A DNA stretch of 64,000 nt. Source: Halobellus litoreus (GTDB taxonomy: Archaea; Halobacteriota; Halobacteria; Halobacteriales; Haloferacaceae). A model generated the notes under the pieces. It was not told the DNA's origin and made no database searches. It was given only the letters and a program-made list of their open reading frames with translations. Position numbers and translations under genes: made by a program. The stretch spans positions 620,001-684,000 of the forward strand of contig NZ_JANHAW010000002.1 of the NCBI RefSeq assembly GCF_024464595.1, in the 5' to 3' direction. Each line of letters begins with the position of its first letter. Position 1 is the first letter of the stretch. Positions 26,864 through 34,750 of the stretch are shown here, in pieces.

Positions 26864-28057
26864 TCAACGCCCCACGAGCCGTCGCGTCGCGTCCCTCAAC
26901 GCCGAACCCGCGCGCCGCACGTCCGCGACGTCGACGTACTCGCGCTTGGCGTGGGCGACCGCGCCCTCGTCGTCGGCGAGGACGCCCGGTCCGAAGACGA
27001 CGACCGGTGCGGGCGAGAAGTACGAGGCCTCGGTCGCGGCGGTGAACGGCCGGACCGCGCCCGACCCGCCGGCGCGCTCGCTCGCGGCCGCGAGGGTCCG
27101 GACGAGGTCGTGGGACTCGTCGGTCGCGAACGCCTCCAGGAACGGCGTCGGCCGGTCGGTGAGGTCGAACGCGACGCCGACGTCGTCGGGCACGGCCGCC
27201 CGGACCGCGGTCTCCAGTTCCGACCTGAATCCGTCTGCCGTCTCGGGCGGGACGCTCCGCCGGTCGAGGACGAGTTCGCAGCGCGCCGGGACCTGGTTCG
27301 TCGCGTCGCCGCCGGAGACGACCGTCGGCGTCAGCGTCGCCGCCCCCAGTTGCGAGTGCGACTCCCGCCCGTCGTCGAACGTCCGGATCGCGGCGAGCGC
27401 GCCCTCCAGGCCCGCGACGGCGTTCGTTCCCGACCCCGGTTCGGCGGCGTGGGCCGCCGTACCGGTGAGCGTCAGCGTGCCCTGAAACCGACCCTTCGCG
27501 GCGGTGCAGACGTCGAGTCCTGTCGGCTCGCCGACGACGTAGCAGTCGGCGTCGAGGTCGAGCGCCGCCGCGCCCGTGGAGAGGACTTCCTCGTCGGGGG
27601 TCACCGCGAGCGTCACGCGGGCGTCCTCGCGGGGCTCGACCGCGAAGAACGCGGCGAGGATCGCCGCCAGCGGTCCCTTCGCGTCGCAGGCGCCGCGGCC
27701 GTGAATCCGGACGGTATGCCCGTCGATCTGGTCGCGCGCGAACGGCACGTGCGGCGAGACGGTGTCGATGTGGGTATTGAAGACGAGGTGGGTCTCCGGG
27801 TCGGCGTCGTCTGCAGCGGTCGAATCGCCTACAGCGCCAGCCCCCGCGCCCTTCGACGCCAGCGTGTTGCCCGCGTCGTCGACGCGAGCGTCGATACCCC
27901 GCGATTCGATCGTCTCGACCAGGAACTCGCGCATCTCTTCGACGCCCTCGTTCGAGGCGATCGGCACGGCCGCCTCGAGGAACGCGATCGGATCGAACTC
28001 GCCGGACTCGGAGTCGGTGACCGTCCCGGTGGCGGACTCGCCGTGATCGTCCGCCAT
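26864..28057 (-). CDS. dapE: Succinyl-diaminopimelate desuccinylase
   Basis: M20-family zinc hydrolase of 397 residues removing succinate from N-succinyl-LL-diaminopimelate. Metal-binding and catalytic blocks are FNTHIDTVSPHVPF, IHGRGACDAKGPLAAIL, TPDEEVLSTGA and the glutamate/dimer region following. An Ala/Gly-rich insert is present near residue 70-80. Last gene of the lysine operon; its ATG is directly next to the dapF stop. M20 enzymes acting on acetyl-ornithine or acetyl-lysine are similar, but operon context assigns DapE. Confidence 0.92.
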   Translation of the reverse strand: MADDHGESATGTVTDSESGEFDPIAFLEAAVPIASNEGVEEMREFLVETIESRGIDARVDDAGNTLASKGAGAGAVGDSTAADDADPETHLVFNTHIDTVSPHVPFARDQIDGHTVRIHGRGACDAKGPLAAILAAFFAVEPREDARVTLAVTPDEEVLSTGAAALDLDADCYVVGEPTGLDVCTAAKGRFQGTLTLTGTAAHAAEPGSGTNAVAGLEGALAAIRTFDDGRESHSQLGAATLTPTVVSGGDATNQVPARCELVLDRRSVPPETADGFRSELETAVRAAVPDDVGVAFDLTDRPTPFLEAFATDESHDLVRTLAAASERAGGSGAVRPFTAATEASYFSPAPVVVFGPGVLADDEGAVAHAKREYVDVADVRRAGSALRDATRRLVGR

Positions 28058-29020
28058 TTACGTCGACCGCACGACGGTGTCCAGTTCGCCCGCGAACTCC
28101 CGCTCTGCGGGGCCAGCGAGCGTCGCGGAGTCGCCGTCGGGAACCGTGATGCGCAGGTCGCCGCCGGGCGGACTGACGGTGATCGTCTCCTCGCCGGTCA
28201 CGAGGTCGAGGCGCTTGGCGACGGCCGCGACGGCGACCGCGCCGGTGCCGCAGGAGCGCGTCTCGCCCTCCACGCCGCGCTCGTAGGTCCGCTGGCGGAA
28301 GCGGGGCCCGGCGTCGGAATCGACGTCGGAGTCGTCGTCCGCGTCGACCCGCGAGGCGAGCGTGACGTTCGCGCCTTCGGGGAACACGTCGGCGTGGCGA
28401 ACCGCGGGCGCGACGGCTTCGAGATCCACGTCGTCGACGTCGTCGACGAACGCGACGGCGTGCGGGACGCCCGTGTTCACCGCGGTGACGGTCAGTCCCT
28501 CGACGTCCTCCTCGATCAGTTCGGCCTCGCGGCTCGCGTGTCGCTTCGCTCCCGCTCGCTCCTCCGAGGCCTCACTTCGTTCGGCCTCGCGGGCTAACGG
28601 AACGTCCCGCGGCGCGAACGACGGGACGCCCATCTCGATGGTGACGTCGTCGCCGTCGACGACGGCGCGACGCGTGCCCGCGGGCGTGTCGATCATCAAT
28701 TCGTCGGAGCCGGTGCGCTCGGCCGCCCAGGCGGCGGCGACGCGCGCGCCGTTGCCGCACATCGCGGCGACCGACCCGTCGGGTTGCACGAGCGTCATCA
28801 CGACGCGCGGCGGCGAGTACATCGGCTCCAGCGCCAGAAAGAGGACGCCGTCGGCGCCCGTCCGCGGGGATTCCTCGTGGTCGACGCCGGTCTCGCGGTC
28901 GCAGTGGGTCGTCGCGAACGCGGGTCGGTCGGGGATCGATTCGACGGCGTCGACGACGATGAAGTCGTTGCCGGTGCCGTGGTACTTCTCGACTGCGACG
29001 CGGTCGTGCTGTACGCTCAT
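28058..29020 (-). CDS. dapF: Diaminopimelate epimerase
   Basis: Converts LL- to meso-diaminopimelate. Catalytic cysteines are in MCGNGARVAAAWA and RSCGTGAVAVAAVA. At 320 residues it is longer than the usual 275-280. One extra segment is an Ala/Glu/Arg-rich stretch (LAREAERSEASEERAG) between two copies of REAE. It is encoded by DNA with a 13-bp direct repeat 60 bp apart, so it looks like an in-frame insertion. It overlaps lysA by 4 bp and abuts dapE. Confidence 0.95.
   Translation of the reverse strand: MSVQHDRVAVEKYHGTGNDFIVVDAVESIPDRPAFATTHCDRETGVDHEESPRTGADGVLFLALEPMYSPPRVVMTLVQPDGSVAAMCGNGARVAAAWAAERTGSDELMIDTPAGTRRAVVDGDDVTIEMGVPSFAPRDVPLAREAERSEASEERAGAKRHASREAELIEEDVEGLTVTAVNTGVPHAVAFVDDVDDVDLEAVAPAVRHADVFPEGANVTLASRVDADDDSDVDSDAGPRFRQRTYERGVEGETRSCGTGAVAVAAVAKRLDLVTGEETITVSPPGGDLRITVPDGDSATLAGPAEREFAGELDTVVRST
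28520..28592 (-). repeat. 13-bp direct repeat with 60-bp period inside dapF
   Basis: TTCGGCCTCGCGG occurs at 28520-28532 and again at 28580-28592, exactly 60 bp apart, so the reading frame is kept (20 codons). The interval contains GCTTCGCTCCCGCTCGCTCC, which resembles the GAGCGGAGCGAA-type core of the intergenic repeats after purNH, read on the other strand. Confidence 0.7.
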
Positions 29021-30297
29021 TGTTCCAGGCCGGTCAGGTCAGTCAGGGTCTCTCGCCGTCGGGCGAGGCGAACGGTCGTTCCGGACAGCGCGACCTCCGC
29101 CGGTCGCGGCCGGGAGTTGTAGGTGCTCGACATCTCGTATCCGTACGCGCCCGCGTTCCCGATGGCGAGGATATCTCCTCGGTCGGGCCGCGGAAGCGAT
29201 CTGTGCTCACACAGTACGTCCGCCGACTCACATATAGGTCCCGCTACCGTCGCGTCGATCTCCGCGGCGTCCGCGGGGGCGGTGAGGTTCTCGATCGCGT
29301 GGTAGGCGTCGTACATCGCGGGGCGGAGCAGCGTCGTCATCCCGGCGTCGATGCCGACGACCGTGGCGTCTCGGGCCTCCTTGACGGTGTTGACCGTCGT
29401 GAGGAGGACGCCGGCGTCGGCGACGACGTAGCGACCGGGTTCGACCGCCAGCGTGGCGTCCAGGCTATCGTCCCCCGTCCGATCGTTCGAGTCGCTGACG
29501 CCGAGCGCCTCGCGGGTCGCGTCGGCGACGGCGTCCAGATCGAGCGGCGGTTCGTCCTCGCGGTACGGGACGCCGAAGCCGCCGCCGACGTCGACGAATT
29601 CGAGTTCTCCCACGCGGGATTCGACCTCCCGCGCGAGGTCGCCCATCCGACTCACTAACTCCCGGTGCGCCGAGAGGTCCTCCCCGGAGATGCCGCTGCC
29701 GGCGTGGGCGTGGACGCCGACGAGGTCGAAGTCGGCCGCCCAGGCCTCCGCGAGATCCGCGACGCGCTCGATCGGGATCCCGAACTTGGCGTTCGCGCCC
29801 GTGGACACCTTCTCGTGGTGGCCCGCGCCGACGCCCGGATTCGCGCGGACGCAGAGCCGCCCGTCGAACCCGCGCTCGCGGAGCCGTTCCACGGTGTCTT
29901 CCGCGCCGACGGTGACCGTCAGGTCCGGGTGCTCGCGCCAGCGCTCCATCACGAGATCGAGGTCGCGAGCGGGCGGGTTGACCGCCGTGTACTGGACTCG
30001 GTCACCGGTGAACCCGGCGTCGAAGGCGCGCTCGACTTCGCCCGCCGACGCGCACTCGGCGTCGAGCCCGGCCTCGCGGACCGTCCGCAGGACCGCTTGG
30101 CCGGTGTGGGCCTTCACCGCGTACCGGACGTCGGCGTCGGGGAACGCATCGAGGAGTCGCGCAGAGTTCTCCTCGATCCGGTCGAGGTCGACGACGTAGA
30201 GCGGGGTCCCGTACTCCTCGGCGAGCGCGACGAGTTCGGACTCGGTCCACTCGGCGAGGCGGCGGACCGCCGGCCCGCCGTCGCCGGGCTCGCTCAT
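29017..30297 (-). CDS. lysA: Diaminopimelate decarboxylase
   Basis: PLP-dependent last step of lysine synthesis, 426 residues. The PLP lysine is Lys62 in VRYAVKAHTG. GVHAHAGSGISGEDL and VDVGGGFGVPYREDE are family blocks; VAGPICESADVL holds the cysteine used for substrate binding in dimers, and GNAGAYGYEMSSTYN is the C-terminal signature. It overlaps dapD by 4 bp upstream and dapF by 4 bp downstream. Confidence 0.96.
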   Translation of the reverse strand: MSEPGDGGPAVRRLAEWTESELVALAEEYGTPLYVVDLDRIEENSARLLDAFPDADVRYAVKAHTGQAVLRTVREAGLDAECASAGEVERAFDAGFTGDRVQYTAVNPPARDLDLVMERWREHPDLTVTVGAEDTVERLRERGFDGRLCVRANPGVGAGHHEKVSTGANAKFGIPIERVADLAEAWAADFDLVGVHAHAGSGISGEDLSAHRELVSRMGDLAREVESRVGELEFVDVGGGFGVPYREDEPPLDLDAVADATREALGVSDSNDRTGDDSLDATLAVEPGRYVVADAGVLLTTVNTVKEARDATVVGIDAGMTTLLRPAMYDAYHAIENLTAPADAAEIDATVAGPICESADVLCEHRSLPRPDRGDILAIGNAGAYGYEMSSTYNSRPRPAEVALSGTTVRLARRRETLTDLTGLEQ

Positions 30298-31139
30298 TCC
30301 CGCAGCGCCTCCTCGCGGCGGGTCTTGTCGAGCGTGTCGTCCTCGATGTCGAGGGCGACGACCGCGGGCTTGTACGCGCCCGACTCGAAGAGGTCGTGGT
30401 CGCCGAGCGAGGACTCGACGTAGCGCGTGAACGCGCGGCGATTAGATGGAAGGTGTCCGTAGATGACCTCCTCCTCGACGAGGTCGTAGACCGGGATCCG
30501 GGGGCTGAGCAGCGTGTTCTCGCCGACGACCGTGTTCTCACCGACGTGGAAGCCGGAGGTGACCCGACAGCCCGCACCGAGCGAGACGCCGTCCTCGACG
30601 ATCACGGGCGCGTCCTCGACGGGTTCGAGAACGCCGCCGATCAGCGTGTTCGCGCCGAGCTTGACGCCCTCGCCCAGTTGGGCGCAGGAACCGACGGTGT
30701 CGCAGGAGTCGACGAGCGTGCCGTCGCCGACGTGCGCGCCGACATTGACGAACGACGGCGACATCATAATGCAGTCTGAACCGAGGTACGCGCCGCGTCG
30801 GATCGCCGTCCCGTCGGGCGTGTTGCGCGTGCCACGGCCGCCCAGGTCCGTCGTCGACCGGAGCGGGAGCACGTCGTAGTAGGTGACGTCGCCGTACTCG
30901 CGTGGAAGCGTCTCGCGCAGGCCGAAGTTCAGCAGGATGCCGCGCTTGACCCACTCGTTGACGACCCAGCCGTCGGGACCGCTCTCGCCGACCTGCTCGG
31001 CCGCCCGCACGTCGCCCGTTTCGAGGGCTTCGAGGAACGCGTCGAGCGTCGAGCGCGCGGCCGACCCCGCGCTCGCGGCGTCAACCTCGTCGTCCTGGTA
31101 GCGCTGCCACAGGTTCTCGATATCGGATTCGAGGCTCAT
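30294..31139 (-). CDS. dapD: Tetrahydrodipicolinate N-succinyltransferase
   Basis: Left-handed beta-helix acyltransferase, 281 residues, transferring succinate from succinyl-CoA to tetrahydrodipicolinate. The hexapeptide repeats run from about residue 110 to 210 (AYLGSDCIMMSPSFVNVGAH, DGTLVDSCDTVGSCAQLGEG and following). Its presence together with dapE shows that this organism uses the succinylase branch rather than the dehydrogenase or LL-aminotransferase routes. It overlaps dapB and lysA by 4 bp each. Confidence 0.95.
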   Translation of the reverse strand: MSLESDIENLWQRYQDDEVDAASAGSAARSTLDAFLEALETGDVRAAEQVGESGPDGWVVNEWVKRGILLNFGLRETLPREYGDVTYYDVLPLRSTTDLGGRGTRNTPDGTAIRRGAYLGSDCIMMSPSFVNVGAHVGDGTLVDSCDTVGSCAQLGEGVKLGANTLIGGVLEPVEDAPVIVEDGVSLGAGCRVTSGFHVGENTVVGENTLLSPRIPVYDLVEEEVIYGHLPSNRRAFTRYVESSLGDHDLFESGAYKPAVVALDIEDDTLDKTRREEALRE

Positions 31140-31960
31140 CGTGAATCAGTGTCCGTGTCGTCTGCGCCGGCGTCCAAGACTTCGTCGAAATCGTAGCGAC
31201 CGGCGTCGCGGCCGGCCAGCCAGACGGCCGCGTCGAGCGCGCCCGCGGCGAAGATGCCGCGGGACCCGGCGCGGTGCGTCAGTTCGAGCACCTCCTCGTT
31301 ACCGGCGAGCAGGACTTCGTGCTCGCCGGTCACGTCGCCCGCGCGACGGGCGTGGACGCCGATTTCGTCGCCCTCGCGCGGCTGTTCGCCGACGCGGCCG
31401 TGGACGCGGTCGGCGTCCTGATTCTGCCGCGCGTCGTCGATGTCGTCGAGGATGGTGAGCGCGGTTCCGGAAGGCGCGTCGCGCTTGCCGTTGTGATGCG
31501 TCTCAGTCACTTCGATGTCGTAGCCGGGGAGCGCCGCGACCGCCTCGCGGACCGCGCGTCGGAGCGCGGCGACGCCCCGCGAGAAGTTCGAGGCCCGCAG
31601 GAACGGTACCTCGTCGGCGACGGCGTCGAGCGTTTCCGCTCCCTCGTCGTCGTAGCCGGTCGTGCCGACGACGACGGCGACGCCGTTGTCCGCGGCCGCG
31701 CGGAGGTAGTCCAGGCTTGCGTCGGGAACGGTGAAGTCGACGAGGACGTCCGCGTCGTACTCGTCGAGCGCCGCGCCGAGGTCGGCGTCGCGGACGACCG
31801 CGTCCGGCGCGCCGGGGGCGTCGCCGCTCGGGACGCTCTCGGGCGTCCGGCTCGCCGCGAGCACGAATCCCACGTCGTCGTGGACGGCCGCGGCGTCGAG
31901 CAGTTCGCCGCCCATCCGGCCGCTCGCACCGGTGATCGCGACGGTCAGAGTGCCGCCCAT
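31136..31960 (-). CDS. dapB: 4-hydroxy-tetrahydrodipicolinate reductase
   Basis: A 274-residue NAD(P)H-dependent reductase. Nucleotide binding: VAITGASGRMGGELL. Active-site block: VTETHHNGKRDAPSGTAL with the catalytic His-His and the Lys of the substrate site. The C-terminal end is a short acidic tail. Its ATG abuts the dapA stop directly and its end overlaps dapD by 4 bp. Confidence 0.96.
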   Translation of the reverse strand: MGGTLTVAITGASGRMGGELLDAAAVHDDVGFVLAASRTPESVPSGDAPGAPDAVVRDADLGAALDEYDADVLVDFTVPDASLDYLRAAADNGVAVVVGTTGYDDEGAETLDAVADEVPFLRASNFSRGVAALRRAVREAVAALPGYDIEVTETHHNGKRDAPSGTALTILDDIDDARQNQDADRVHGRVGEQPREGDEIGVHARRAGDVTGEHEVLLAGNEEVLELTHRAGSRGIFAAGALDAAVWLAGRDAGRYDFDEVLDAGADDTDTDSR

Positions 31961-32878
31961 CTAGACGGCCTCCGTCTGCTCTCGTTGCGTCTCGCTCCCG
32001 TCGAGTTCCGCGAGGACCCGTTCGAGGTCTGCGCGGTTCTCCGGCTCGATCTCCGTCAGCGGCGGCCGGAGCGCGCCGGAGTTGTGCCCGCGGATCGCCA
32101 TCGCGGCCTTCACCGGAATGGGGTTGGTCTCGACGAAGAGCTGACGGAACAGCGGCGAGAGCTCGTAGTGGAGCTCTCTGGCGCGCTCGAGGTCGCCTTC
32201 GATGGCGGCGTCGACCAGTTCGACGGTCCGCTCGGGCTCGACGTTGCCGGCGACGGAGATGACGCCGCGGCCGCCGAGCGAGCAGACCGGCAGCGTGAGC
32301 GCGTCGTCGCCGGAGAGCACGGCGAGGTCCTGATCGCGCGTGTACTCGATCACTTCGGAGATCTGCGCGACGTCGCCGCTTGCCGCCTTGTACGCCCGGA
32401 CGTTCTCGTGAGCGGCCAGGTCCGCGACCGTCTCGGGTTCGACGTTCTGGCCCGTTCGGCTCGGGACGTTGTAGACGATCTGCGGGAGATCGACCTCGTC
32501 GGCGACCGTCCGGAAGTGCTCGTAGAGGCCCGCCTGTTCGGGCTTGTTGTAATAGGGGGAGATTAGAAGGAGCGCGTCTGCGCCGGCGTCGGCCGCGCGT
32601 CGCGAGAGGTTCAGCGCCTCGCGGGTCGAGTTCGACCCCGACCCCGCGACGACGGGGACGTCGTCGACGGCCTCGACGACCGTCTCGACGACCTCGATGT
32701 GTTCGTCGTGGGTCAGCGTCGCGCTCTCGCCGGTCGATCCGGCGGGCACGAGGCCGGCGACGCCGGCGGCTTCGAGCCGCTGTGCGTCGTCTGCGAGCGT
32801 TTCGTGGTCGATCTCTCCGTCCTGGTCGAACGGCGTGGTCATCGCGGGGAACACGCCGGTGAAGTCGATGTCTGTCAT
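31961..32878 (-). CDS. dapA: 4-hydroxy-tetrahydrodipicolinate synthase
   Basis: First committed enzyme of lysine synthesis, condensing pyruvate with aspartate semialdehyde. The 305 residues have PAGSTGESATLTHDEH, the NVPSRTGQNVEP tyrosine/arginine region and the Schiff-base lysine in VRAYKAASGD. First gene of the dapA-B-D-lysA-F-E operon. The remaining step, the N-succinyl-aminoketopimelate aminotransferase, is not encoded nearby; ArgD-like enzymes elsewhere usually supply it. Confidence 0.96.
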   Translation of the reverse strand: MTDIDFTGVFPAMTTPFDQDGEIDHETLADDAQRLEAAGVAGLVPAGSTGESATLTHDEHIEVVETVVEAVDDVPVVAGSGSNSTREALNLSRRAADAGADALLLISPYYNKPEQAGLYEHFRTVADEVDLPQIVYNVPSRTGQNVEPETVADLAAHENVRAYKAASGDVAQISEVIEYTRDQDLAVLSGDDALTLPVCSLGGRGVISVAGNVEPERTVELVDAAIEGDLERARELHYELSPLFRQLFVETNPIPVKAAMAIRGHNSGALRPPLTEIEPENRADLERVLAELDGSETQREQTEAV

Positions 32879-33288
32879 CGTTGTGTGGTGTACTGTCGGC
32901 TACCGTGTAGGGTGTGTCGGTTGTCCGTCGTCGGAACTTCGGATCTCAGTTCGACGCTCGGACGTCGGTGCGCGCCCGGTCGGTGAGTCGCCAGGGACGG
33001 GGATGCCACTCCCGCCCAGAGCGTCAGGGCGCGCGTTTTTTACCGATGAAAAGGCGGCCACGCGTCGCTGTCGGACGGGTCGAGTCCGTCGGGGTCGACG
33101 CGACGCGTATCACACCCGCAACTGGACGCTCCCGGATAATATACGTTTCGTCGTCGCGCGTCGATGATGACGGAGCCGATCGATGGCGACCTCGCGGCCC
33201 AATGGTGGCCTCGCGGACCGATGGCGACCGAGCGCGTCTCCGACCACAGGACCGGACATTCATGTACTATGCCGACCCCAGTGACAGT
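32879..33288. other. Intergenic region between divergent dapA and the NYN gene
   Basis: About 410 bp without a gene I can support. It must hold the promoter of the six-gene lysine operon on the minus strand. A T-run (33035-33041), an AT-rich segment GGATAATATACG near 33136, and a repeated block with ATGG-GACCTCGCGG-like units at about 33182-33230 are visible. No leader peptide, lysine riboswitch or tRNA-like fold was recognised. Confidence 0.5.
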
Positions 33289-33786
33289 ATGACCGAGATT
33301 CACCCGAGTCAGCGGGTGGCGATGCTCGCCGACGCACAGAACCTCTATCACACGGCTCAGAGCCTCTACTCGCGGAATATCGACTACTCTGCGCTCTTAG
33401 AGAAGGGCGTGGCGGGGCGGGAACTCACCCGTGCGATCGCGTACGTCGTCCGCGCGGACTCGCCCGACGAGGAGAGTTTCTTCGAGGCGCTCGTCGACAT
33501 CGGCTTCGAGCCGAAGATCAAGGAGATCAAGACGTTCGGCGACGGGTCGAAGAAGGCCGACTGGGACGTGGGAATGAGCCTCGACGCCGTCACGCTCGCG
33601 AACCACGTCGATACCGTGATCCTCTGCACGGGCGACGGCGACTTCTCCCGACTCTGCTCGCACCTCCGCCACGAGGGCGTCCGCGTCGAGGTGATGGCGT
33701 TCAGGGAATCGACCGCCGAGGAACTGATCGAGGCGACGGACACCTTCATCGACCTCTCGGAGCGCCAGGAGACGTTCCTGCTCTAG
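33289..33786 (+). CDS. NYN/LabA-like domain protein (PIN-like nuclease fold)
   Basis: A 165-residue protein of the LabA/DUF88 (NYN) family. The conserved acidic residues are in VAMLADAQNLYH, KKADWDVGMSLDAV and VILCTGDGDFSRL; these form the PIN-like metal-dependent nuclease site. The C-terminal VRVEVMAFRESTAEELIEATDTFIDL block is typical. Family members are thought to act on RNA. An upstream in-frame ATG at 33262 would add nine residues. It stands alone. Confidence 0.9.
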   Translation: MTEIHPSQRVAMLADAQNLYHTAQSLYSRNIDYSALLEKGVAGRELTRAIAYVVRADSPDEESFFEALVDIGFEPKIKEIKTFGDGSKKADWDVGMSLDAVTLANHVDTVILCTGDGDFSRLCSHLRHEGVRVEVMAFRESTAEELIEATDTFIDLSERQETFLL

Positions 33787-33840
33787 AAACCGTCCCGCCG
33801 ACCACGACGGCTCCCCGAGGGTGCGAACCCGGGCCCAGAC

Positions 33841-34017
33841 TCAGGCGGCGCGGGCGTCGGACCCGCCGGCTCTGAGCGCCGCGAGCGCCGTGCCGACCAC
33901 GGCGACGCCGGCGATAGTCCCGGCGAGATAGCCGCTGACGCCCGCCTCGAAGAAGAGGCCGCTGCTCGCGAAGAGCAGCAGCGCACCGAACCCGACCAAC
34001 CGGACGTCGACTGTCAT
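33841..34017 (-). CDS. Small two-helix membrane protein
   Basis: A 58-residue hydrophobic protein. Two predicted transmembrane helices, LVGFGALLLFASSGLFF and LAGTIAGVAVVGTALAAL, are joined by a short loop EAGVSGY, and a basic-acidic tail follows. No known domain. An AT-rich TATATA stretch at 34040-34046 lies about 25 bp upstream of the ATG on the minus strand and fits a promoter. Confidence 0.6.
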   Translation of the reverse strand: MTVDVRLVGFGALLLFASSGLFFEAGVSGYLAGTIAGVAVVGTALAALRAGGSDARAA

Positions 34018-34217
34018 ACTCGACTCGGAGAACGCGTCGGTATATATGAGTTTTCGAGTCGCGTGAGTGTGCGAACGCGGGGCACGCGACGTGTGACCGC
34101 CGGTACGGCGCCTCGGCACGCACGAACCGTCGACTCGCCGATTACGACATTCCCGGCGCGGGAACGTCCTCCGCGCGGATCGCGAACGTCTTGCCGCTCC
34201 GCGCGGAAGGGGTCGCT

Positions 34218-34724
34218 ATGAGCGAGGCAGACGGCGACGGGGAGACGATGGCGGAGTTGCGGACCATCGCCGAGTACCAGTTCGGAGCGGGGGCGGGCGA
34301 GGCGCTGTTCCCGAGCGACAGCGGCGAGTCGCTGACGGTGCACCGCTCGACGAGCGGTCGACCGCGACAGATCGTCGCGCCCGGCGGCCGAATCGTCTCC
34401 TACGGCACCGACGGCCGGTTCACTCTGGGCGTCGCGGGCGGGCGACGGCTCGTCGACGCCCTCGATCGGCCGACGGCCCGCGTCGTCGTGGGCGAGGAGA
34501 GCGAGCCGTTCGTCCGCGACGGCAAGAACGCCTTCGCGAAGTTCGTTCGCGCGGTCGATCCCGACGTCAGACCGGGCGACGAGGTCGCGGTCGTCCGCGG
34601 CGACGACACCGTCATCGCGGTCGGCCGCGCGGAACTATCCGCCGACGCGATGGCGGACTTCGAGACGGGGATGGCGGTCCACGTCCGCGACGGCGCAGGC
34701 GACGAAAAGAAGACCGACGACTGA
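34218..34724 (+). CDS. PUA-domain RNA-binding protein
   Basis: A 168-residue protein. The C-terminal half is a PUA domain: RVVVGEESEPFVRDGKNAFAKFVRAVDPDVRPGDEVAVVRGDDTVIAVGRAELSA contains the VRxGKNVFAKFV and D-V-R-PGDEV blocks of archaeal PUA proteins. The N-terminal domain TIAEYQFGAGAGEALFP resembles the pre-PUA module found in archaeosine and related tRNA-modifying proteins. Probable tRNA or rRNA binding. An internal ATG at 34248 is also possible. The stop codon lies in a 20-bp tandem duplication. Confidence 0.85.
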   Translation: MSEADGDGETMAELRTIAEYQFGAGAGEALFPSDSGESLTVHRSTSGRPRQIVAPGGRIVSYGTDGRFTLGVAGGRRLVDALDRPTARVVVGEESEPFVRDGKNAFAKFVRAVDPDVRPGDEVAVVRGDDTVIAVGRAELSADAMADFETGMAVHVRDGAGDEKKTDD

Positions 34725-34747
34725 GCCAGAAGACCGACGACTGAGCC
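34708..34747 (+). repeat. Perfect 20-bp tandem duplication across a stop codon
   Basis: AGAAGACCGACGACTGAGCC is present twice, at 34708-34727 and 34728-34747. The first copy encodes the last residues KKTDD and stop of the PUA protein; the second is just downstream, ending 3 bp before the stop of the convergent protease gene. Confidence 0.9.
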
Positions 34748-34750
34748 GGC

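Noticed and set aside
26753-28597. 614-codon plus-strand frame opposite dapE and dapF
   Set aside because: Antisense shadow of two well-supported lysine genes.
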